64,000 nt of DNA from Enterobacteriaceae bacterium RIT691 (GCA_009668205.1 WJYM01000001.1:62001-126000); one strand, 5' to 3'. Shown: positions 20,002 to 30,473, numbered from the stretch's first letter. The notes: generated by a model not told the origin, from the letters alone. Translations and numbers: made by a program.

Positions 20002-20631
20002 ATGGATGACAACGTTTTTTACCCGTTAGCCATGAATGAACCCAACCCATGGTCCAGAATTCTGGTCGATGCGCTGCTCCCCTTTGCCACCATAAAGTCG
20101 TACAAAAAAGGAAGTCGGCTTTTGGTAGAGGAAAATGGACAGCTAGTCTGCCGATTCATTTTGAGTGGATCGGTGGAAGTTCACCGCAAATCGGACCACC
20201 TGCTGATCCTCACCCCTCCCGATTACAGTATTTTTGGCCTGGGTGGGCAAAATGCCATCTATATCATCACGGCTGAAGCCAGCAAAATCGCCACCTTGCC
20301 CCTGGCCGAATTCCACCAGCGGATTGCTGAACTGAATTTATGGGAAGCATTGGCCAAACACATGGTCGTGACGACGAATAAGCTTTTTAATTACAGTAAG
20401 ATATTAAGTGCGCCCACGGCCTACGAAATTATCTGTAATCAGCTGATGGAGCTGATGCGTGAACCCCTCGCGATCCGTGAAAAAATCCCCGCTGAGCGGT
20501 ACATTCGCGACAAAACGCATTTGTCCCGCAGTAGCATCATGAAGATCCTCGCCAACCTGCGCATCGGCGGCTATATCACTATCGAAAATGGCAGGCTGCT
20601 GGAGGTTCACCACCTGCCCTCGAAGTATTAG
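20002..20631 (+). CDS. IprA/YaiV-like winged-helix regulator, second copy
   Basis: A 209-residue protein with the same architecture as its upstream neighbour. A barrel-like N-terminal domain (residues 25-110; FILSGSVEVHRKSDHLLILTP) is followed by a winged helix near residues 165-205 (YIRDKTHLSRSSIMKILANLRIGGYITIENGRLLEV). The two proteins share the pattern Ser-Arg-Ser-x-Ile ... Leu-Arg-x-Gly-x-Tyr-Ile, so they look like an old tandem duplication. In E. coli this gap between sapF and fabI holds ycjD instead. The DNA target and signal are unknown. Confidence 0.7.
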   Translation: MDDNVFYPLAMNEPNPWSRILVDALLPFATIKSYKKGSRLLVEENGQLVCRFILSGSVEVHRKSDHLLILTPPDYSIFGLGGQNAIYIITAEASKIATLPLAEFHQRIAELNLWEALAKHMVVTTNKLFNYSKILSAPTAYEIICNQLMELMREPLAIREKIPAERYIRDKTHLSRSSIMKILANLRIGGYITIENGRLLEVHHLPSKY

Positions 20632-20860
20632 TTACCGGTCGGTCTGGCCATTACATTCAGTACACCCGCGCGAGTTCTGCGCAGGCGTTGTGCTACGCGC
20701 TTTCCCCTTCCCAGGCAAACGCGCAAATCTTTTGCAGAAGGGCGACAGGAGGTTGGAGCACTCTCTTTCGCACTGACTGATAGAATAGCTGCTACGCTTT
20801 CGGTCATGCCCTGAATGCCGCTGCCGCGCGGCTTCAGACCTGACCTTTTGTAAAAATCAC

Positions 20861-20891
20861 GTGACAATTCATGTGTATAGTGGGCTATAAT
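20861..20891 (+). promoter_or_regulatory. Candidate sigma-70 promoter of fabI
   Basis: A perfect -10 hexamer TATAAT at 20886-20891, with GTGACA at 20861-20866 as a poor -35 and a long 19-base spacer. It lies about 90 bases upstream of the fabI ATG. The 350 bases between the second IprA-like gene and fabI hold no other feature I can support. Confidence 0.45.
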
Positions 20892-20981
20892 TTCGGCCTG
20901 CTATCTGTATATTCTGGCTTTATGTATAGTAAGCAGTTGAATATAAAGCCAAAAATAAGCAATGACATAAGGATTAAAGCT

Positions 20982-21770
20982 ATGGGTTTTCTTTCCGGTA
21001 AGCGCATTCTGGTGACTGGCGTTGCCAGCAAACTGTCCATCGCCTACGGTATCGCACAAGCTATGCACCGTGAAGGCGCAGAGCTGGCCTTCACCTATCA
21101 GAACGAGAAGCTGAAAGGCCGTGTTGAAGAGTTTGCTGCGCAGCTGGGTTCCAGCATTGTTCTGGAATGCGACGTTGCTCAGGACGAAAGCATCGATGGC
21201 CTGTTCACTGAACTGGCAAAAGTGTGGCCGAAATTTGACGGCTTCGTACACTCTATCGGCTTCGCACCTGGCGATCAGCTGGATGGCGACTACGTTAACG
21301 CCGTAACCCGCGAAGGCTTCAAAATCGCTCACGACATCAGTTCTTACAGCTTCGTTGCGATGGCAAAAGCCTGCCGCAGCATGCTGAACCCAAATTCAGC
21401 GTTGCTGACGCTGTCTTACCTGGGTGCTGAGCGCGCTATCCCTAACTACAACGTAATGGGTCTGGCAAAAGCGTCTCTGGAAGCTAACGTACGCTACATG
21501 GCTAACGCAATGGGTCCTGAAGGCGTTCGCGTCAACGGTATCTCTGCAGGCCCAATCCGTACCCTGGCCGCTTCTGGCATCAAAGACTTCCGTAAGATGC
21601 TGGCGCACTGCGAAGCGGTAACCCCGATTCGTCGTACCGTGACCATCGAAGACGTTGGTAACAGCGCAGCGTTCCTGTGCTCTAACCTGTCTGCCGGTAT
21701 CTCTGGTGAAGTCGTTCACGTTGACGGTGGCTTCAGCATCGCCGCGATGAACGAGCTGGAACTGAAATAA
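20982..21770 (+). CDS. fabI: Enoyl-[acyl-carrier-protein] reductase (NADH) FabI
   Basis: A 262-residue short-chain dehydrogenase that carries out the last reduction of each fatty-acid elongation round in the cytoplasm; it is the target of triclosan. The N-terminal nucleotide-binding segment is [13 protein letters not shown], and the catalytic Tyr and Lys are spaced as Y-x6-K in [10 protein letters not shown]. Length and sequence match E. coli FabI closely. The ATG at 20982 gives [13 protein letters not shown] and discards an unlikely 37-residue extension. Codon use is more strongly biased than in neighbouring genes, as expected for a highly expressed essential gene. A terminator follows at once. 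Confidence 0.98.
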   Translation: MGFLSGKRILVTGVASKLSIAYGIAQAMHREGAELAFTYQNEKLKGRVEEFAAQLGSSIVLECDVAQDESIDGLFTELAKVWPKFDGFVHSIGFAPGDQLDGDYVNAVTREGFKIAHDISSYSFVAMAKACRSMLNPNSALLTLSYLGAERAIPNYNVMGLAKASLEANVRYMANAMGPEGVRVNGISAGPIRTLAASGIKDFRKMLAHCEAVTPIRRTVTIEDVGNSAAFLCSNLSAGISGEVVHVDGGFSIAAMNELELK

Positions 21771-21778
21771 GTTCCTGA

Positions 21779-21804
21779 CCGCCCTGCTGTGCCAGGGCGG
21801 TTTT
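21779..21804 (+). terminator. Rho-independent terminator of fabI
   Basis: Stem CCGCCCTG with CAGGGCGG around a six-base loop, then TTTT, eight bases after the fabI stop. Confidence 0.85.
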
Positions 21805-21915
21805 CATTTCGTTATTCCACTCTGTTATTTGTTATCACTTATCAAACTTTTCCCCGCTCCCGCCTTACGTCAGGATAGTCAATTCTTAACGCTATGATGT
21901 CCTGAAGGAACTCCC

Positions 21916-23022
21916 ATGGAGCAAAGCCGCGCTCACGGCAAAAGCCAGTGGTACCACGAAACCCAATCGCGCAATCAGACCGCAGACGTGCTGCCTCTGG
22001 TGCCCGAAGCCGCCCACGTGGCCGACAGGTTTTTGTTAGATTTAACGCTGCCTGACGACGTCAGTGAAAAAAGTGCCAGCTGGCTGCAGATCTCTTCCGT
22101 CATCGCCAACCATTTATTCCCCAACTCGGTGAACGTGACACGCCTGCACACCTTCAGCGTGTATGAACGCCTTAGCACCGCGCTGACCGTCGCCCAGGTG
22201 TCGGGTGTCCAGCGGCTGTGTAATCACTATGCGGCGCGTCTGGCACCGCTTCCCGGCCCGGATTCTTCCCGCGAGAGTAATCATCGTTTAGCGCAAATCA
22301 CCCAATTTGCCCGCCAGCTTGCCGGTTCGCCATCGGTGATTTGCCAGCACTCCCGTCAACAGCTGGATGCCGTCGGCCTGAGCACACCAGACATCGTGCT
22401 GATCAGCCAAATCGTCGGCTTTGTGGGCTATCAGGCGCGGGTAATTGCCGCCTGCCAGGCTTTACTGGGCCAGCCTGCCCGTTGGATCCCCGGTATGCCC
22501 GTACAGGAAGATGCCCCGGCCTCGCTGTTCGACAGTGGACAGACGCAATGGCAGAGCCGTCTTCCGCACAACGGGGGGCAGGAATATCCTGACACGTTCG
22601 CCGAACTCACCCCTTTGCTGGCCTGGGATGCAGCGCTGCTGGAAGCCGAAGAAACGCTGCTGCACGCGCTGATACCAAACGCCGGGTACGCCCCCTTTGT
22701 TGCGCTGGTAACGGCCCGGATTAACGGCAGCCTCGGATGCTTCGGGCAATATGCGGATCAGACTGCGCTGACCAAGGCGGCGCGGGACGGCGAGGCCGCG
22801 TTACAGCAGTGGTGTCGAGACAAGCCCGGACATCAGGCCATTCTGCAGGCCGTGCTGCTGTTAAACCGCGCCCCGGACCGTTTCAGCAGCGCACTGTTTA
22901 CTCCCCTTACCGAGCAAGGATTTTCCCGCGAACAGGCGCTGGGACTGCTGGCATGGAGCGGATTCCACGGCTGGTTTAATCGCCTGAAAATTGGCCTTGG
23001 CGAGGCGCTACCTGTAACGTAA
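21916..23022 (+). CDS. yciW: YciW, predicted peroxidase-related oxidoreductase
   Basis: A 368-residue protein similar over most of its length to E. coli YciW, a CysB-regulated gene linked to cysteine metabolism. The family belongs to the carboxymuconolactone-decarboxylase/AhpD-like group. The best conserved part is residues 65-190 (LHTFSVYERLSTALTVAQVSG, LCNHYAARL, DIVLISQIVGFVGYQARV). The middle third differs more from E. coli. It has GAAGGA eight bases before its ATG and stands between fabI and rnb as in E. coli. The reaction is not known. Confidence 0.88.
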   Translation: MEQSRAHGKSQWYHETQSRNQTADVLPLVPEAAHVADRFLLDLTLPDDVSEKSASWLQISSVIANHLFPNSVNVTRLHTFSVYERLSTALTVAQVSGVQRLCNHYAARLAPLPGPDSSRESNHRLAQITQFARQLAGSPSVICQHSRQQLDAVGLSTPDIVLISQIVGFVGYQARVIAACQALLGQPARWIPGMPVQEDAPASLFDSGQTQWQSRLPHNGGQEYPDTFAELTPLLAWDAALLEAEETLLHALIPNAGYAPFVALVTARINGSLGCFGQYADQTALTKAARDGEAALQQWCRDKPGHQAILQAVLLLNRAPDRFSSALFTPLTEQGFSREQALGLLAWSGFHGWFNRLKIGLGEALPVT

Positions 23023-23103
23023 AAGCCTTAAAGAGCGCTTGCTGCAACAGGGATATTCGCGTAAAACTGTCAGCCGCTCTTTTGGCCACGAAAATACATT
23101 ATT

Positions 23104-25041
23104 ATGTTTCAGGACAACCCGCTGCTTGCTCAGCTAAAACAGCAACTTCATTCCCAAACCCCACGCGCTGAAGGGGTGGTGAAAGGTACAGAAAAAGGCT
23201 TCGGCTTCCTCGAAGTGGATTCGCAGAAAAGCTATTTCATTCCGCCGCCGCAGATGAAAAAAGTGATGCACGGTGACCGTATCATCGCCGCCATCCATAG
23301 TGAAAAAGGCAAGGAAAGCGCGGAGCCAGAAGAATTGGTCGAGCCGTTCCTGACGCGTTTCGTAGGCCGGGTGCATAAAAAAGACGATCGCCTGTCGATC
23401 GTCCCCGATCATCCGTTACTGAAAGACGCCATTCAGTGTCGTCCGGAACGCAGCCTTGAGCACGATTTTAAAGAGGGTGACTGGGCCGTTGCAGAAATGC
23501 GCCGTCATCCGCTGAAAGGCGATCGCAGTTTCTATGCCGAACTGACCCAGTTCATTACCTTTGGTGACGATCACTTCGTTCCATGGTGGGTAACGCTTGC
23601 GCGTCATAGCCTGGAAAAAGTGGCGCCCGAAGGGACTGCTACCGAAATGCAGGACGAAGGTCTTGAGCGCCGCGATTTGACCGCGCTGAACTTTGTCACC
23701 ATCGACAGCGCCAGCACCGAAGATATGGATGATGCCCTGTTCGCTGAAATGGCGGATGACGGCAAACTACATCTGACTGTCGCTATCGCCGATCCGACCG
23801 CCTGGATTGTTGAAGGCAGCCCACTGGATAACGCCGCGAAAATCCGCGCGTTCACCAACTACCTGCCAGGTTTCAACATTCCGATGCTGCCGCGCGAACT
23901 GTCTGACGACCTGTGCTCCCTGCGTGCCAATGAAGTGCGTCCGGTACTGGCCTGCCGCATGATCATTGCGGAAGATGGCGCCATCGAAGACGATATTCAG
24001 TTCTTCGCCGCCACGATTGAATCCAAAGCCAAGCTGGCTTATGACGATGTCTCCGACTGGCTGGAAGGCAACGGCAGCTGGCAGCCGCAGAACGACGAGA
24101 TTGCCGCACAGATTAAGCTGTTGGAACGCATCTGCGCCCTGCGCGGTGAATGGCGTCACAACCATGCGCTGGTGTTCAAAGACCGTCCGGACTACCGCTT
24201 TGTGCTGGGTGAGAAAGGGGAAGTGCTGGACATCGTCGCTGAGCCGCGCCGCATTGCAAACCGTATCGTTGAAGAGTCGATGATTGCCGCGAATATCTGC
24301 GCGGCACGCGTACTGCGCGATAAGCTCGGCTTCGGGATTTACAACGTGCACACCGGTTTCGATTCAGCCAAAACGGAACAGCTCGCGGAACTGATGAAAA
24401 CCCATGACGTTCATGTCGACCCGCAGGAAGTGCTGACGCTGGACGGTTTCTGCAAGCTGCGCCGTGAGCTGGACGCGATGCCAACCGGCTTCCTCGACAG
24501 CCGCATTCGTCGTTTCCAGTCCTTTGCGGAAATCAGCATTGAGCCGGGTCCACACTTCGGTCTGGGTCTCGAAGCCTATGCCACATGGACCTCACCGATC
24601 CGTAAGTACGGCGACATGGTTAACCACCGGTTGCTGAAAGCGATTATCAAAGGTGAAACACCGGCTCGCCCGCAGGACGATTCGACCGTACAGATGGCGG
24701 AACGTCGTCGCCTGAACCGGATGGCTGAGCGTGACGTGGCGGACTGGCTGTATGCCCGCTTCCTGAACGATAAAGCCGGTACCGACACCCGCTTTGCCGC
24801 TGAAATCATTGATATCAGCCGGGGTGGGATGCGCGTCCGTCTGGTGGATAACGGCGCGGTCGCCTTTATCCCGGCACCGTTCATCCACGCCGTGCGTGAT
24901 GAGATGACCTGCAGCCAGGAAAATGGCACCGTGCAGATCAAAGGTGAAACGGTCTACAAAGTGACTGACGTTATCGACGTGACCATTGCAGAAGTGCGTC
25001 TGGAAACCCGTAGCGTGATTGCGCGTCCGTTCCAGGCTTAA
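23104..25041 (+). CDS. rnb: Exoribonuclease II
   Basis: A 645-residue processive 3'-to-5' exoribonuclease that degrades single-stranded RNA. Two N-terminal cold-shock domains are followed by the RNB catalytic domain with the metal-binding aspartates in [12 protein letters not shown] (about residues 201-212), and a C-terminal S1 domain ([28 protein letters not shown]). It is one residue longer than the E. coli enzyme. A strong terminator lies just after the stop codon. Confidence 0.97.
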   Translation: MFQDNPLLAQLKQQLHSQTPRAEGVVKGTEKGFGFLEVDSQKSYFIPPPQMKKVMHGDRIIAAIHSEKGKESAEPEELVEPFLTRFVGRVHKKDDRLSIVPDHPLLKDAIQCRPERSLEHDFKEGDWAVAEMRRHPLKGDRSFYAELTQFITFGDDHFVPWWVTLARHSLEKVAPEGTATEMQDEGLERRDLTALNFVTIDSASTEDMDDALFAEMADDGKLHLTVAIADPTAWIVEGSPLDNAAKIRAFTNYLPGFNIPMLPRELSDDLCSLRANEVRPVLACRMIIAEDGAIEDDIQFFAATIESKAKLAYDDVSDWLEGNGSWQPQNDEIAAQIKLLERICALRGEWRHNHALVFKDRPDYRFVLGEKGEVLDIVAEPRRIANRIVEESMIAANICAARVLRDKLGFGIYNVHTGFDSAKTEQLAELMKTHDVHVDPQEVLTLDGFCKLRRELDAMPTGFLDSRIRRFQSFAEISIEPGPHFGLGLEAYATWTSPIRKYGDMVNHRLLKAIIKGETPARPQDDSTVQMAERRRLNRMAERDVADWLYARFLNDKAGTDTRFAAEIIDISRGGMRVRLVDNGAVAFIPAPFIHAVRDEMTCSQENGTVQIKGETVYKVTDVIDVTIAEVRLETRSVIARPFQA

Positions 25042-25046
25042 TACTT

Positions 25047-25079
25047 AAGGGCGGCTTATCAATGATAAGCCGCCCTTTT
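25047..25079 (+). terminator. Rho-independent terminator of rnb
   Basis: A perfect 12-base-pair stem, GGGCGGCTTATC with GATAAGCCGCCC around the loop AAT, followed by TTTT. It separates rnb from rpfR. The next 250 bases are AT-rich and presumably hold the rpfR promoter; I could not place it exactly. Confidence 0.92.
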
Positions 25080-25331
25080 CGCCCTTCAATACGCTGTTTT
25101 GCACAATTTATTTCCTCTTTTTCCCCACATTCCTTCAAAAGCGATCACAATAAAATGATTGCCGCTTAATAAATCAATCACCTGCCTGGTCGGTGCTCTT
25201 TTTCCAGGGTCAGGGGCTAGTATACGGCGACAAGCGAAGACCCTGGATTGAATAATAAAGTCCCGTGAATGTCCTGCCGGTTGTGATCACATTCAATAAT
25301 ATTGGCGCTAAAGCAGTTTTTGGGAGAAGAC

Positions 25332-27317
25332 ATGGCTGAGGAACTGGAGCACACGCTACTTTTTCGGTACCTGGGAACCACCAGTCCCTACTGGCGCTTA
25401 ACCGGGGACAGCAATGCGCTTCATCTGGCCGCCAGCGAAGATACCGAGACGACGCAGGTAGTGGCCTTAACGGCCGAACAGGCCGAGGCTATCCGCCAGA
25501 TGACGGTCATTACCTCCAGTCTGACGCTCAGCCTCACGCTGTTCGGAAATACCGTTCCGGTGCATCTGGTGGGCCGTAAAATCAATAAATCGCAATGGGC
25601 AGGCAGCGCTTCCTCCTGGGATGACACCGGGTCGGTCGCCCGCGATCTGGTGCAGGGACTCTCCTTCGCCGAGCAGGTCGTCTCAGAAGCCAACTCGGTC
25701 ATCGTGATCCTCGATAAACTCGGTAACATTCAGCGTTTTAACCGGCTGAGCGAAGAGTACACCGGGATGAAAGAGCAGGAGGTGATCGGGCAGAACGTTT
25801 TTAAGCTCTTTATGAGCCCTGCCGAGGCCGCCGCTTCACGCCGTAACATCAGCGGATTTTTCAAAAACGGCAGCTCCTACGAGGTTGAACGTTGGATCAA
25901 AACCCGCAAAGGCCAGCGCCTGTTCCTGTTTCGCAATAAATTCGTTCACAGCGGCAGCGGGAAAAATGAGATCTACCTGATCTGCTCCGGCACCGACATC
26001 ACCGAAGAACGCCGCGCCCAGGAACGTTTGCGCGTTCTGGCCAATACTGACACCATTACCGGCCTGCCCAACCGTAACGCCATAAGCGATTTAATCACCG
26101 AAGCGATTCAGAACCGTGGCGATCACCAGGTCGGCATTGTGTATCTCGATCTCGATAACTTTAAGAAGGTGAATGACGCTTACGGGCACATGTTTGGCGA
26201 TCAGCTGCTGCAGTCGGTTGCCCTGTCCATTTTAAGCTGTCTGGAAGAGGGCCAGACCCTCGCCCGGCTCGGCGGCGATGAGTTTATCGTGTTGGCCACC
26301 CACTCTTCTCAGAGCAGCCTGGAGGCGATGGCATCACGCATTCTCAGCCGTCTTAAAGAGCCCTTCCGCATTGGGCTGATTGAAGTTTACACCGGCTGCT
26401 CGCTGGGGATTTCTCTGGCGCCCCAGCATGGCAACGATCGCGAGAGCCTGATACGGAATGCCGACACCGCCATGTACACCGCCAAGGAAGGGGGACGCGG
26501 CAAATTCTGCGTGTTCTCTCCAGAGATGAACCAGCGCGTGTTCGAGTACCTTTGGCTCGATACCAACCTGCGTAAAGCGCTCGATAACAACCAGTTAGTT
26601 ATCCATTACCAGCCCAAGCTGACCTGGCGCGGGGAAGTTCGCAGCCTTGAAGCCCTGGTGCGCTGGCAATCCCCGGAGCGTGGGCTGATCCCGCCTGCCG
26701 AATTTATCTCTTATGCCGAAGAGTCGGGGCTGATTGTCCCGTTAGGCCGCTGGGTCATGCTCGATGTGGTGCGTCAGGTGGCACTCTGGCGCGACAAAGG
26801 CATTAACCTGCGCGTGGCCGTGAACGTGTCGGCACGCCAATTGGCCGATCAGACGATTTTTAGCGACCTGAAGCAGGCATTGAAGGATCTCAATTTCGAG
26901 TATTGCCCCATCGATGTTGAGCTGACCGAAAGCTGCCTGATCGAAAATGAAGAGCTGGCTCAGTCGGTTATCCAGCAGTTCAGCGCCCTTGGCGCTCAGG
27001 TGCATCTGGATGACTTTGGCACGGGATATTCCTCGCTGTCACAGCTTGCCCGCTTCCCTATCGACGCCATCAAACTGGATCAGGTGTTTGTGCGCGATGT
27101 GCATAAACATTCGGTGGCTCAGTCACTGGTCCGGGCGATTGTCGCTGTTGCTCAGGCGCTGAATTTACAAGTGATTGCGGAAGGCGTTGAGAGCGCGAAA
27201 GAAGATGCGTTCCTGACCAAAAATGGCGTCAATGAACGCCAGGGCTTTTTGTTTGCCAAGCCGATGCCGGTGGCCGCGTTAGAGCGTTGGCTCAAGCGGC
27301 GTCAGGCACGCAAATAA
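25332..27317 (+). CDS. rpfR: RpfR/PdeR, PAS-GGDEF-EAL receptor for diffusible signal factor
   Basis: A 661-residue cytoplasmic cyclic-di-GMP enzyme orthologous to E. coli PdeR (Gmr/YciR) and to RpfR of Cronobacter and Burkholderia. An N-terminal RpfF-interaction domain (residues 1-90) is followed by a PAS domain (about 112-225) that binds the fatty-acid signal. A GGDEF domain with an intact GGDEF at 314-318 and an EAL domain with intact EAL at 440-442, plus DDFGTGYSS, complete it. Signal binding is known to raise phosphodiesterase activity and lower cyclic-di-GMP. The ATG at 25332 with GGGAGA upstream is chosen over an alternative ten codons earlier. The signal synthase gene rpfF is next, convergent, 48 bases away. 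Confidence 0.94.
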   Translation: MAEELEHTLLFRYLGTTSPYWRLTGDSNALHLAASEDTETTQVVALTAEQAEAIRQMTVITSSLTLSLTLFGNTVPVHLVGRKINKSQWAGSASSWDDTGSVARDLVQGLSFAEQVVSEANSVIVILDKLGNIQRFNRLSEEYTGMKEQEVIGQNVFKLFMSPAEAAASRRNISGFFKNGSSYEVERWIKTRKGQRLFLFRNKFVHSGSGKNEIYLICSGTDITEERRAQERLRVLANTDTITGLPNRNAISDLITEAIQNRGDHQVGIVYLDLDNFKKVNDAYGHMFGDQLLQSVALSILSCLEEGQTLARLGGDEFIVLATHSSQSSLEAMASRILSRLKEPFRIGLIEVYTGCSLGISLAPQHGNDRESLIRNADTAMYTAKEGGRGKFCVFSPEMNQRVFEYLWLDTNLRKALDNNQLVIHYQPKLTWRGEVRSLEALVRWQSPERGLIPPAEFISYAEESGLIVPLGRWVMLDVVRQVALWRDKGINLRVAVNVSARQLADQTIFSDLKQALKDLNFEYCPIDVELTESCLIENEELAQSVIQQFSALGAQVHLDDFGTGYSSLSQLARFPIDAIKLDQVFVRDVHKHSVAQSLVRAIVAVAQALNLQVIAEGVESAKEDAFLTKNGVNERQGFLFAKPMPVAALERWLKRRQARK

Positions 27318-27328
27318 CCCCAAAGAGA

Positions 27329-27348
27329 CAGGGGCTGCACGGCCCCTG
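27329..27348. terminator. Possible bidirectional hairpin between rpfR and rpfF
   Basis: A perfect stem CAGGGGC with GCCCCTG around six bases, centred in the 48-base gap between the convergent stops. There is no U-tract on either side, so intrinsic termination is uncertain. Confidence 0.45.
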
Positions 27349-27365
27349 GAGTGACCACGATTTTC

Positions 27366-28235
27366 TTAGCTGGCTTTGCGCATCACCGCCTGCGTGTGGC
27401 GGTTTTGCAGCATCACCAGCCGTTCCATATAGGCGATGTCCTTTTCTTCCAGGCTGAAGGCCGCGTCCACCCAATCCTCGGTGATGTCCATCAGTTCACT
27501 GCGAGGTAAGGGCAGCACACGCTGGCGTGCACGCAACATCGCACGAACCCCATTCAGTCTCGGCACCAGCGTATCAATAAAGGTACGGGTCGCGACGTAG
27601 CCATTACCCGGTTCAAACAGCACATCCACCAAGCCTTTCTGTTCATGCCACTCCGCGGTGTGGGCTTCTCCCCGGGAGATCAACTGCTCGGCAAGCTTCA
27701 TTCCGGCACGGCGGGTAACCAGTGAATAACCGCCCATGCCCGGGAAAAGATTAAACGCAATTTCCGGGAACCCCATGCGGGCATCGCGCTGGGCGAGAAC
27801 GAAATGATGAGCGAGTGCGGCCTCAAATCCGCCGCCCAGCGCACTGCCTTCCACCATGGCGATACTGATAGCGCCGGTATCAAACGCTCGCGACGCCGCG
27901 TGAACGCAGTCAACACAGGCTCGCGCATAGGCCCGAAGCGCCTCACGCCGATCGTGACGGATGCACTCAACGAAAAAGCGCAAATCGCCCCCGGTGTTGT
28001 AAATCTCGGGCACAAGCGATCCTGTCACCCAAAAGTCGACCGTAAACCCCTGCTGTTTGACCAGCCAGGACAGGTTCATGATTTCCTCGATAAGGACATG
28101 GTTGAAGCAAGGCCGCGGCTGAGCACGTAACATCATCCATACCGTCCGACGTTCCACCTCATAGTAAGCAGACAGCTGGGTGAATCGTTCAGTATCGGTA
28201 AACAATTTACAGGTAGCCTGATTAATCACAGTCAT
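27366..28235 (-). CDS. rpfF: DSF-family signal synthase RpfF (crotonase fold)
   Basis: A 289-residue crotonase-superfamily enzyme that converts acyl-ACP into a cis-2-unsaturated fatty acid, the diffusible signal factor. The two catalytic glutamates of Xanthomonas RpfF (141 and 161, 20 residues apart) are matched by Glu138 in LGGGFEAAL and Glu158 in MGFPEIAFNLFPGMGGY, with identical spacing. GAGGAAGAG precedes the ATG. It is convergent with rpfR, whose N-terminal domain is known to bind RpfF in Cronobacter. E. coli keeps only the receptor, so this genome has a complete signalling pair. The exact signal (chain length) cannot be read from sequence. Confidence 0.92.
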   Translation of the reverse strand: MTVINQATCKLFTDTERFTQLSAYYEVERRTVWMMLRAQPRPCFNHVLIEEIMNLSWLVKQQGFTVDFWVTGSLVPEIYNTGGDLRFFVECIRHDRREALRAYARACVDCVHAASRAFDTGAISIAMVEGSALGGGFEAALAHHFVLAQRDARMGFPEIAFNLFPGMGGYSLVTRRAGMKLAEQLISRGEAHTAEWHEQKGLVDVLFEPGNGYVATRTFIDTLVPRLNGVRAMLRARQRVLPLPRSELMDITEDWVDAAFSLEEKDIAYMERLVMLQNRHTQAVMRKAS

Positions 28236-28425
28236 AATCTCTTCCTCATAGAAAAAAGCGCGTTGCGCGCTTAATCAGCCTAATCCACCCCTTTTATGGC
28301 GAACATCTCAAGGTCGTAATTAATAAATAAACGTTATGTATTTTTAGCGCTTTTCATTTTCCGCTTCTCTTTTCTCCCCTTTTTTTGCATCATTGATTTT
28401 CTTACCTTTCTTTCAGAGATTGTCT

Positions 28426-28608
28426 ATGTCCAACCTTGATGCACGCCTGTTGGCTCAACGTATTGATACCGTGCTGGATATTCTTGTCGCCGGTGACTAC
28501 CACTCCGCGATTAACAATCTGGAGATCCTGAAAGCCGAGTTGCTGTCTCAGGCGTCCGATGAGCAGGAACATAAGTCTGCCCAACCCAAATCCCCCTGGG
28601 AAATTTGA
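28426..28608 (+). CDS. yciZ: Small conserved protein YciZ
   Basis: A 60-residue protein nearly identical in its first 42 residues to E. coli YciZ ([32 protein letters not shown]) and ending in the same PWEI. It has no membrane segment and no known function. The ATG at 28426 gives the family start [14 protein letters not shown]; the frame is open 11 codons upstream without support. It lies 18 bases before yciT and is probably co-transcribed with it. The 190 bases upstream, shared with the divergent rpfF, should hold both promoters. Confidence 0.88.
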   Translation: MSNLDARLLAQRIDTVLDILVAGDYHSAINNLEILKAELLSQASDEQEHKSAQPKSPWEI

Positions 28609-28626
28609 TAACCTTAGCGACTTGAA

Positions 28627-29376
28627 ATGAACACCCGACAACAATCAATTTTACAAATGGTGATCGACAAAGGCCGCATGAGCGTTGCCGATCTTTCCCG
28701 AATGACCGGCGTGTCTGAAGTCACCATCCGCCAGGACCTGAACCTGTTGGAAAAGCAGAGTTATCTGCGGCGTACGCACGGCTATGCCGTGCCGCTGGAC
28801 AGCGAAGACGTTGAAACCCGGATGATGACTCACTTCTCTCTCAAGCGTGAGCTGGCCGCGTTTGCCGCCGGGCTTGTCTCCCCGGGCGAAACGGTGTTCA
28901 TCGAAAATGGCAGCAGCAACGCCCTGCTGGCCCGAGCGCTGTCAGAACAGCCTGGAGTCACCATTATCACCGTCAGCAGCTATATCGCCCATCTGCTGAA
29001 AGAGACACCGGGAGAAGTAATTTTACTCGGGGGTATCTATCAGAAGAAAAGTGAAAGTATGGTCGGTCCGCTGACCCGCCAGTACATACAGCAGGTGCAC
29101 TTCAGTAAGGCCTTCATCGGTATTGACGGCTGGCAGCCCGAAACGGGCTTCACCGGCCGCGATATGCTGCGTGCTGATGTGGTCAACGCGGTACTTGAGA
29201 AAGGTTGTGAATCTATCGTCCTGAGCGACAGTTCTAAATTTGGGGCGGTACATCCTTACTCATTGGGGCCCTCACCTAAATTTAGCCGGGTGATTACCGA
29301 CGACGGTCTTTCGGCTGATAAGCAGCAGCAACTGGAGCAGTCAGGCCTGACGGTCAATATCGTGCCACGCAGCTAA
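28627..29376 (+). CDS. yciT: DeoR-family transcriptional regulator YciT
   Basis: A 249-residue repressor, the same length as E. coli YciT. An N-terminal DeoR helix-turn-helix ([27 protein letters not shown], residues 18-44) is followed by a sugar-phosphate-binding-type effector domain ([31 protein letters not shown]). In E. coli YciT is implicated in the response to osmotic stress. It stands upstream of osmB. Confidence 0.92.
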   Translation: MNTRQQSILQMVIDKGRMSVADLSRMTGVSEVTIRQDLNLLEKQSYLRRTHGYAVPLDSEDVETRMMTHFSLKRELAAFAAGLVSPGETVFIENGSSNALLARALSEQPGVTIITVSSYIAHLLKETPGEVILLGGIYQKKSESMVGPLTRQYIQQVHFSKAFIGIDGWQPETGFTGRDMLRADVVNAVLEKGCESIVLSDSSKFGAVHPYSLGPSPKFSRVITDDGLSADKQQQLEQSGLTVNIVPRS

Positions 29377-29685
29377 TCTGACCCCTGTCCCTCTGCCGCC
29401 AGAGGGACAATCGTTCAACCTCTCCGCAATTTCTCCTTATTTTTGTTTCATTTCCCAACATTTCGCCATATCTAAGATTGTTCTGACGCATGAATTAAGA
29501 ATCTTTAACCTGCTTGTTTTGCCGTCGGGACGTAAAATTATTGTTAGCGATATAACAGGAAATGATTATCGCCTGCGTGATTTAAGCAACGCCTGCGCAA
29601 CATATTCCATAAACGCTGACGTTATCCCGTGGGACAACGCAACAATAAGACGGCTTTATGGATGAATTATTCCGGAGAGAAATTT
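29377..29685 (+). promoter_or_regulatory. yciT-osmB intergenic control region
   Basis: A 309-base gap. An inverted repeat GTCCCTCTG/CAGAGGGAC (29387-29408) may end yciT transcripts, though no U-tract follows. TTAAGAATCTTTAA at 29495-29508 resembles half of an RcsB-type site; osmB is known to be RcsB- and RpoS-dependent in E. coli. GGAGAG lies seven bases before the osmB ATG. Exact promoter positions are not resolved. Confidence 0.45.
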
Positions 29686-29904
29686 ATGACTTCAATGAGC
29701 AAAAAAATGACTGCAGCCGTTCTGGCCGCAACCCTGGTAATGAGCCTGAGCGCATGTTCCAACTGGTCTCACCGCGATCGTAATACCGCGCTGGGTGCGG
29801 GTGCAGGTGCAATCGGTGGTGCCGTGCTGACTGATGGCAGCGCACTGGGTACACTGGGTGGTGCTGCGGTGGGTGGTATTATCGGTCACCAGGTCAGCAA
29901 ATAA
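29686..29904 (+). CDS. osmB: Osmotically inducible lipoprotein OsmB
   Basis: A 72-residue outer-membrane lipoprotein, the E. coli length. The lipobox LSAC follows a short hydrophobic signal (MTAAVLAATLVMSLSAC). The mature part is a glycine-zipper stretch (GAGAGAIGGAVLTDGSALGT, then LGGAAVGGIIGHQV) typical of membrane-inserting lipoproteins. The ATG at 29686 is preferred over earlier in-frame codons because of the GGAGAG site and the signal sequence. Confidence 0.95.
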   Translation: MTSMSKKMTAAVLAATLVMSLSACSNWSHRDRNTALGAGAGAIGGAVLTDGSALGTLGGAAVGGIIGHQVSK

Positions 29905-29970
29905 TTCCCTTTCGGGAACAATAAAGATAAAAAATATTCAGGTCTGACTTACGCACCAGTAAAAATAGCA

Positions 29971-29998
29971 GGGCCACACAGCGTGTGGCCCTTTTACT
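29971..29998 (+). terminator. Rho-independent terminator after osmB
   Basis: A perfect nine-base-pair stem GGGCCACAC/GTGTGGCCC with a three-base loop, followed by TTTTACTTT, 66 bases after osmB. A degenerate REP-like segment follows at about 30035-30090. Confidence 0.88.
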
Positions 29999-30146
29999 TT
30001 GCGCCCATCCGATACGTTACATTCACCAATGCCATAACGCCCTGCAGGCTACAACCTGCGTGGATGGCCTGATGCCGGCGTCTGCAGCTTATCAGACAAA
30101 AAATACGAAGTATTTGGTGATGTTATCGGCTGGAGAAGACAGGCGG

Positions 30147-30473
30147 TTAGCCGCCCGCCAGCTTCACTTTCATTCCTTTGGCTTCGAGCAGCGATTTAAT
30201 CAGATCGCGTTTGTCGCCCTGAATTTCAATGATGCCATCTTTGACTGAGCCGCCGCAGCCACATTTCTTTTTAAGCTCCGCGGCCAGTTTAATCAACTCC
30301 GCCTCGTCAGCATCAATGCCCGTCACCAGACAAACGCCCTTCCCTTTGCGCCCGCTGGTTTGGCGCTGGATACGCACAATGCCATCCCCTTTCGGACGCT
30401 CTGCCACGACCTTGGGTTCATCAATACGCCCACTCTCGGTGGAGTAAACCAGACGGCTGTTCGAATCGGTCAT
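30147..30473 (-). CDS. yciH: YciH, SUI1/eIF1-like translation protein
   Basis: A 108-residue SUI1-family protein, the E. coli length, with the conserved core [20 protein letters not shown] and [20 protein letters not shown]. It is related to eukaryotic initiation factor 1 and can influence start-codon selection on the 30S ribosome. The ATG overlaps the pyrF stop codon (ATGA), giving translational coupling within the lapA-lapB-pyrF-yciH operon. Confidence 0.95.
   Translation of the reverse strand: MTDSNSRLVYSTESGRIDEPKVVAERPKGDGIVRIQRQTSGRKGKGVCLVTGIDADEAELIKLAAELKKKCGCGGSVKDGIIEIQGDKRDLIKSLLEAKGMKVKLAGG

Noticed and set aside
25332-27317. Degenerate, inactive GGDEF or EAL domains in RpfR
   Set aside because: Both signature motifs and the EAL-domain DDFGTGYSS segment are intact.
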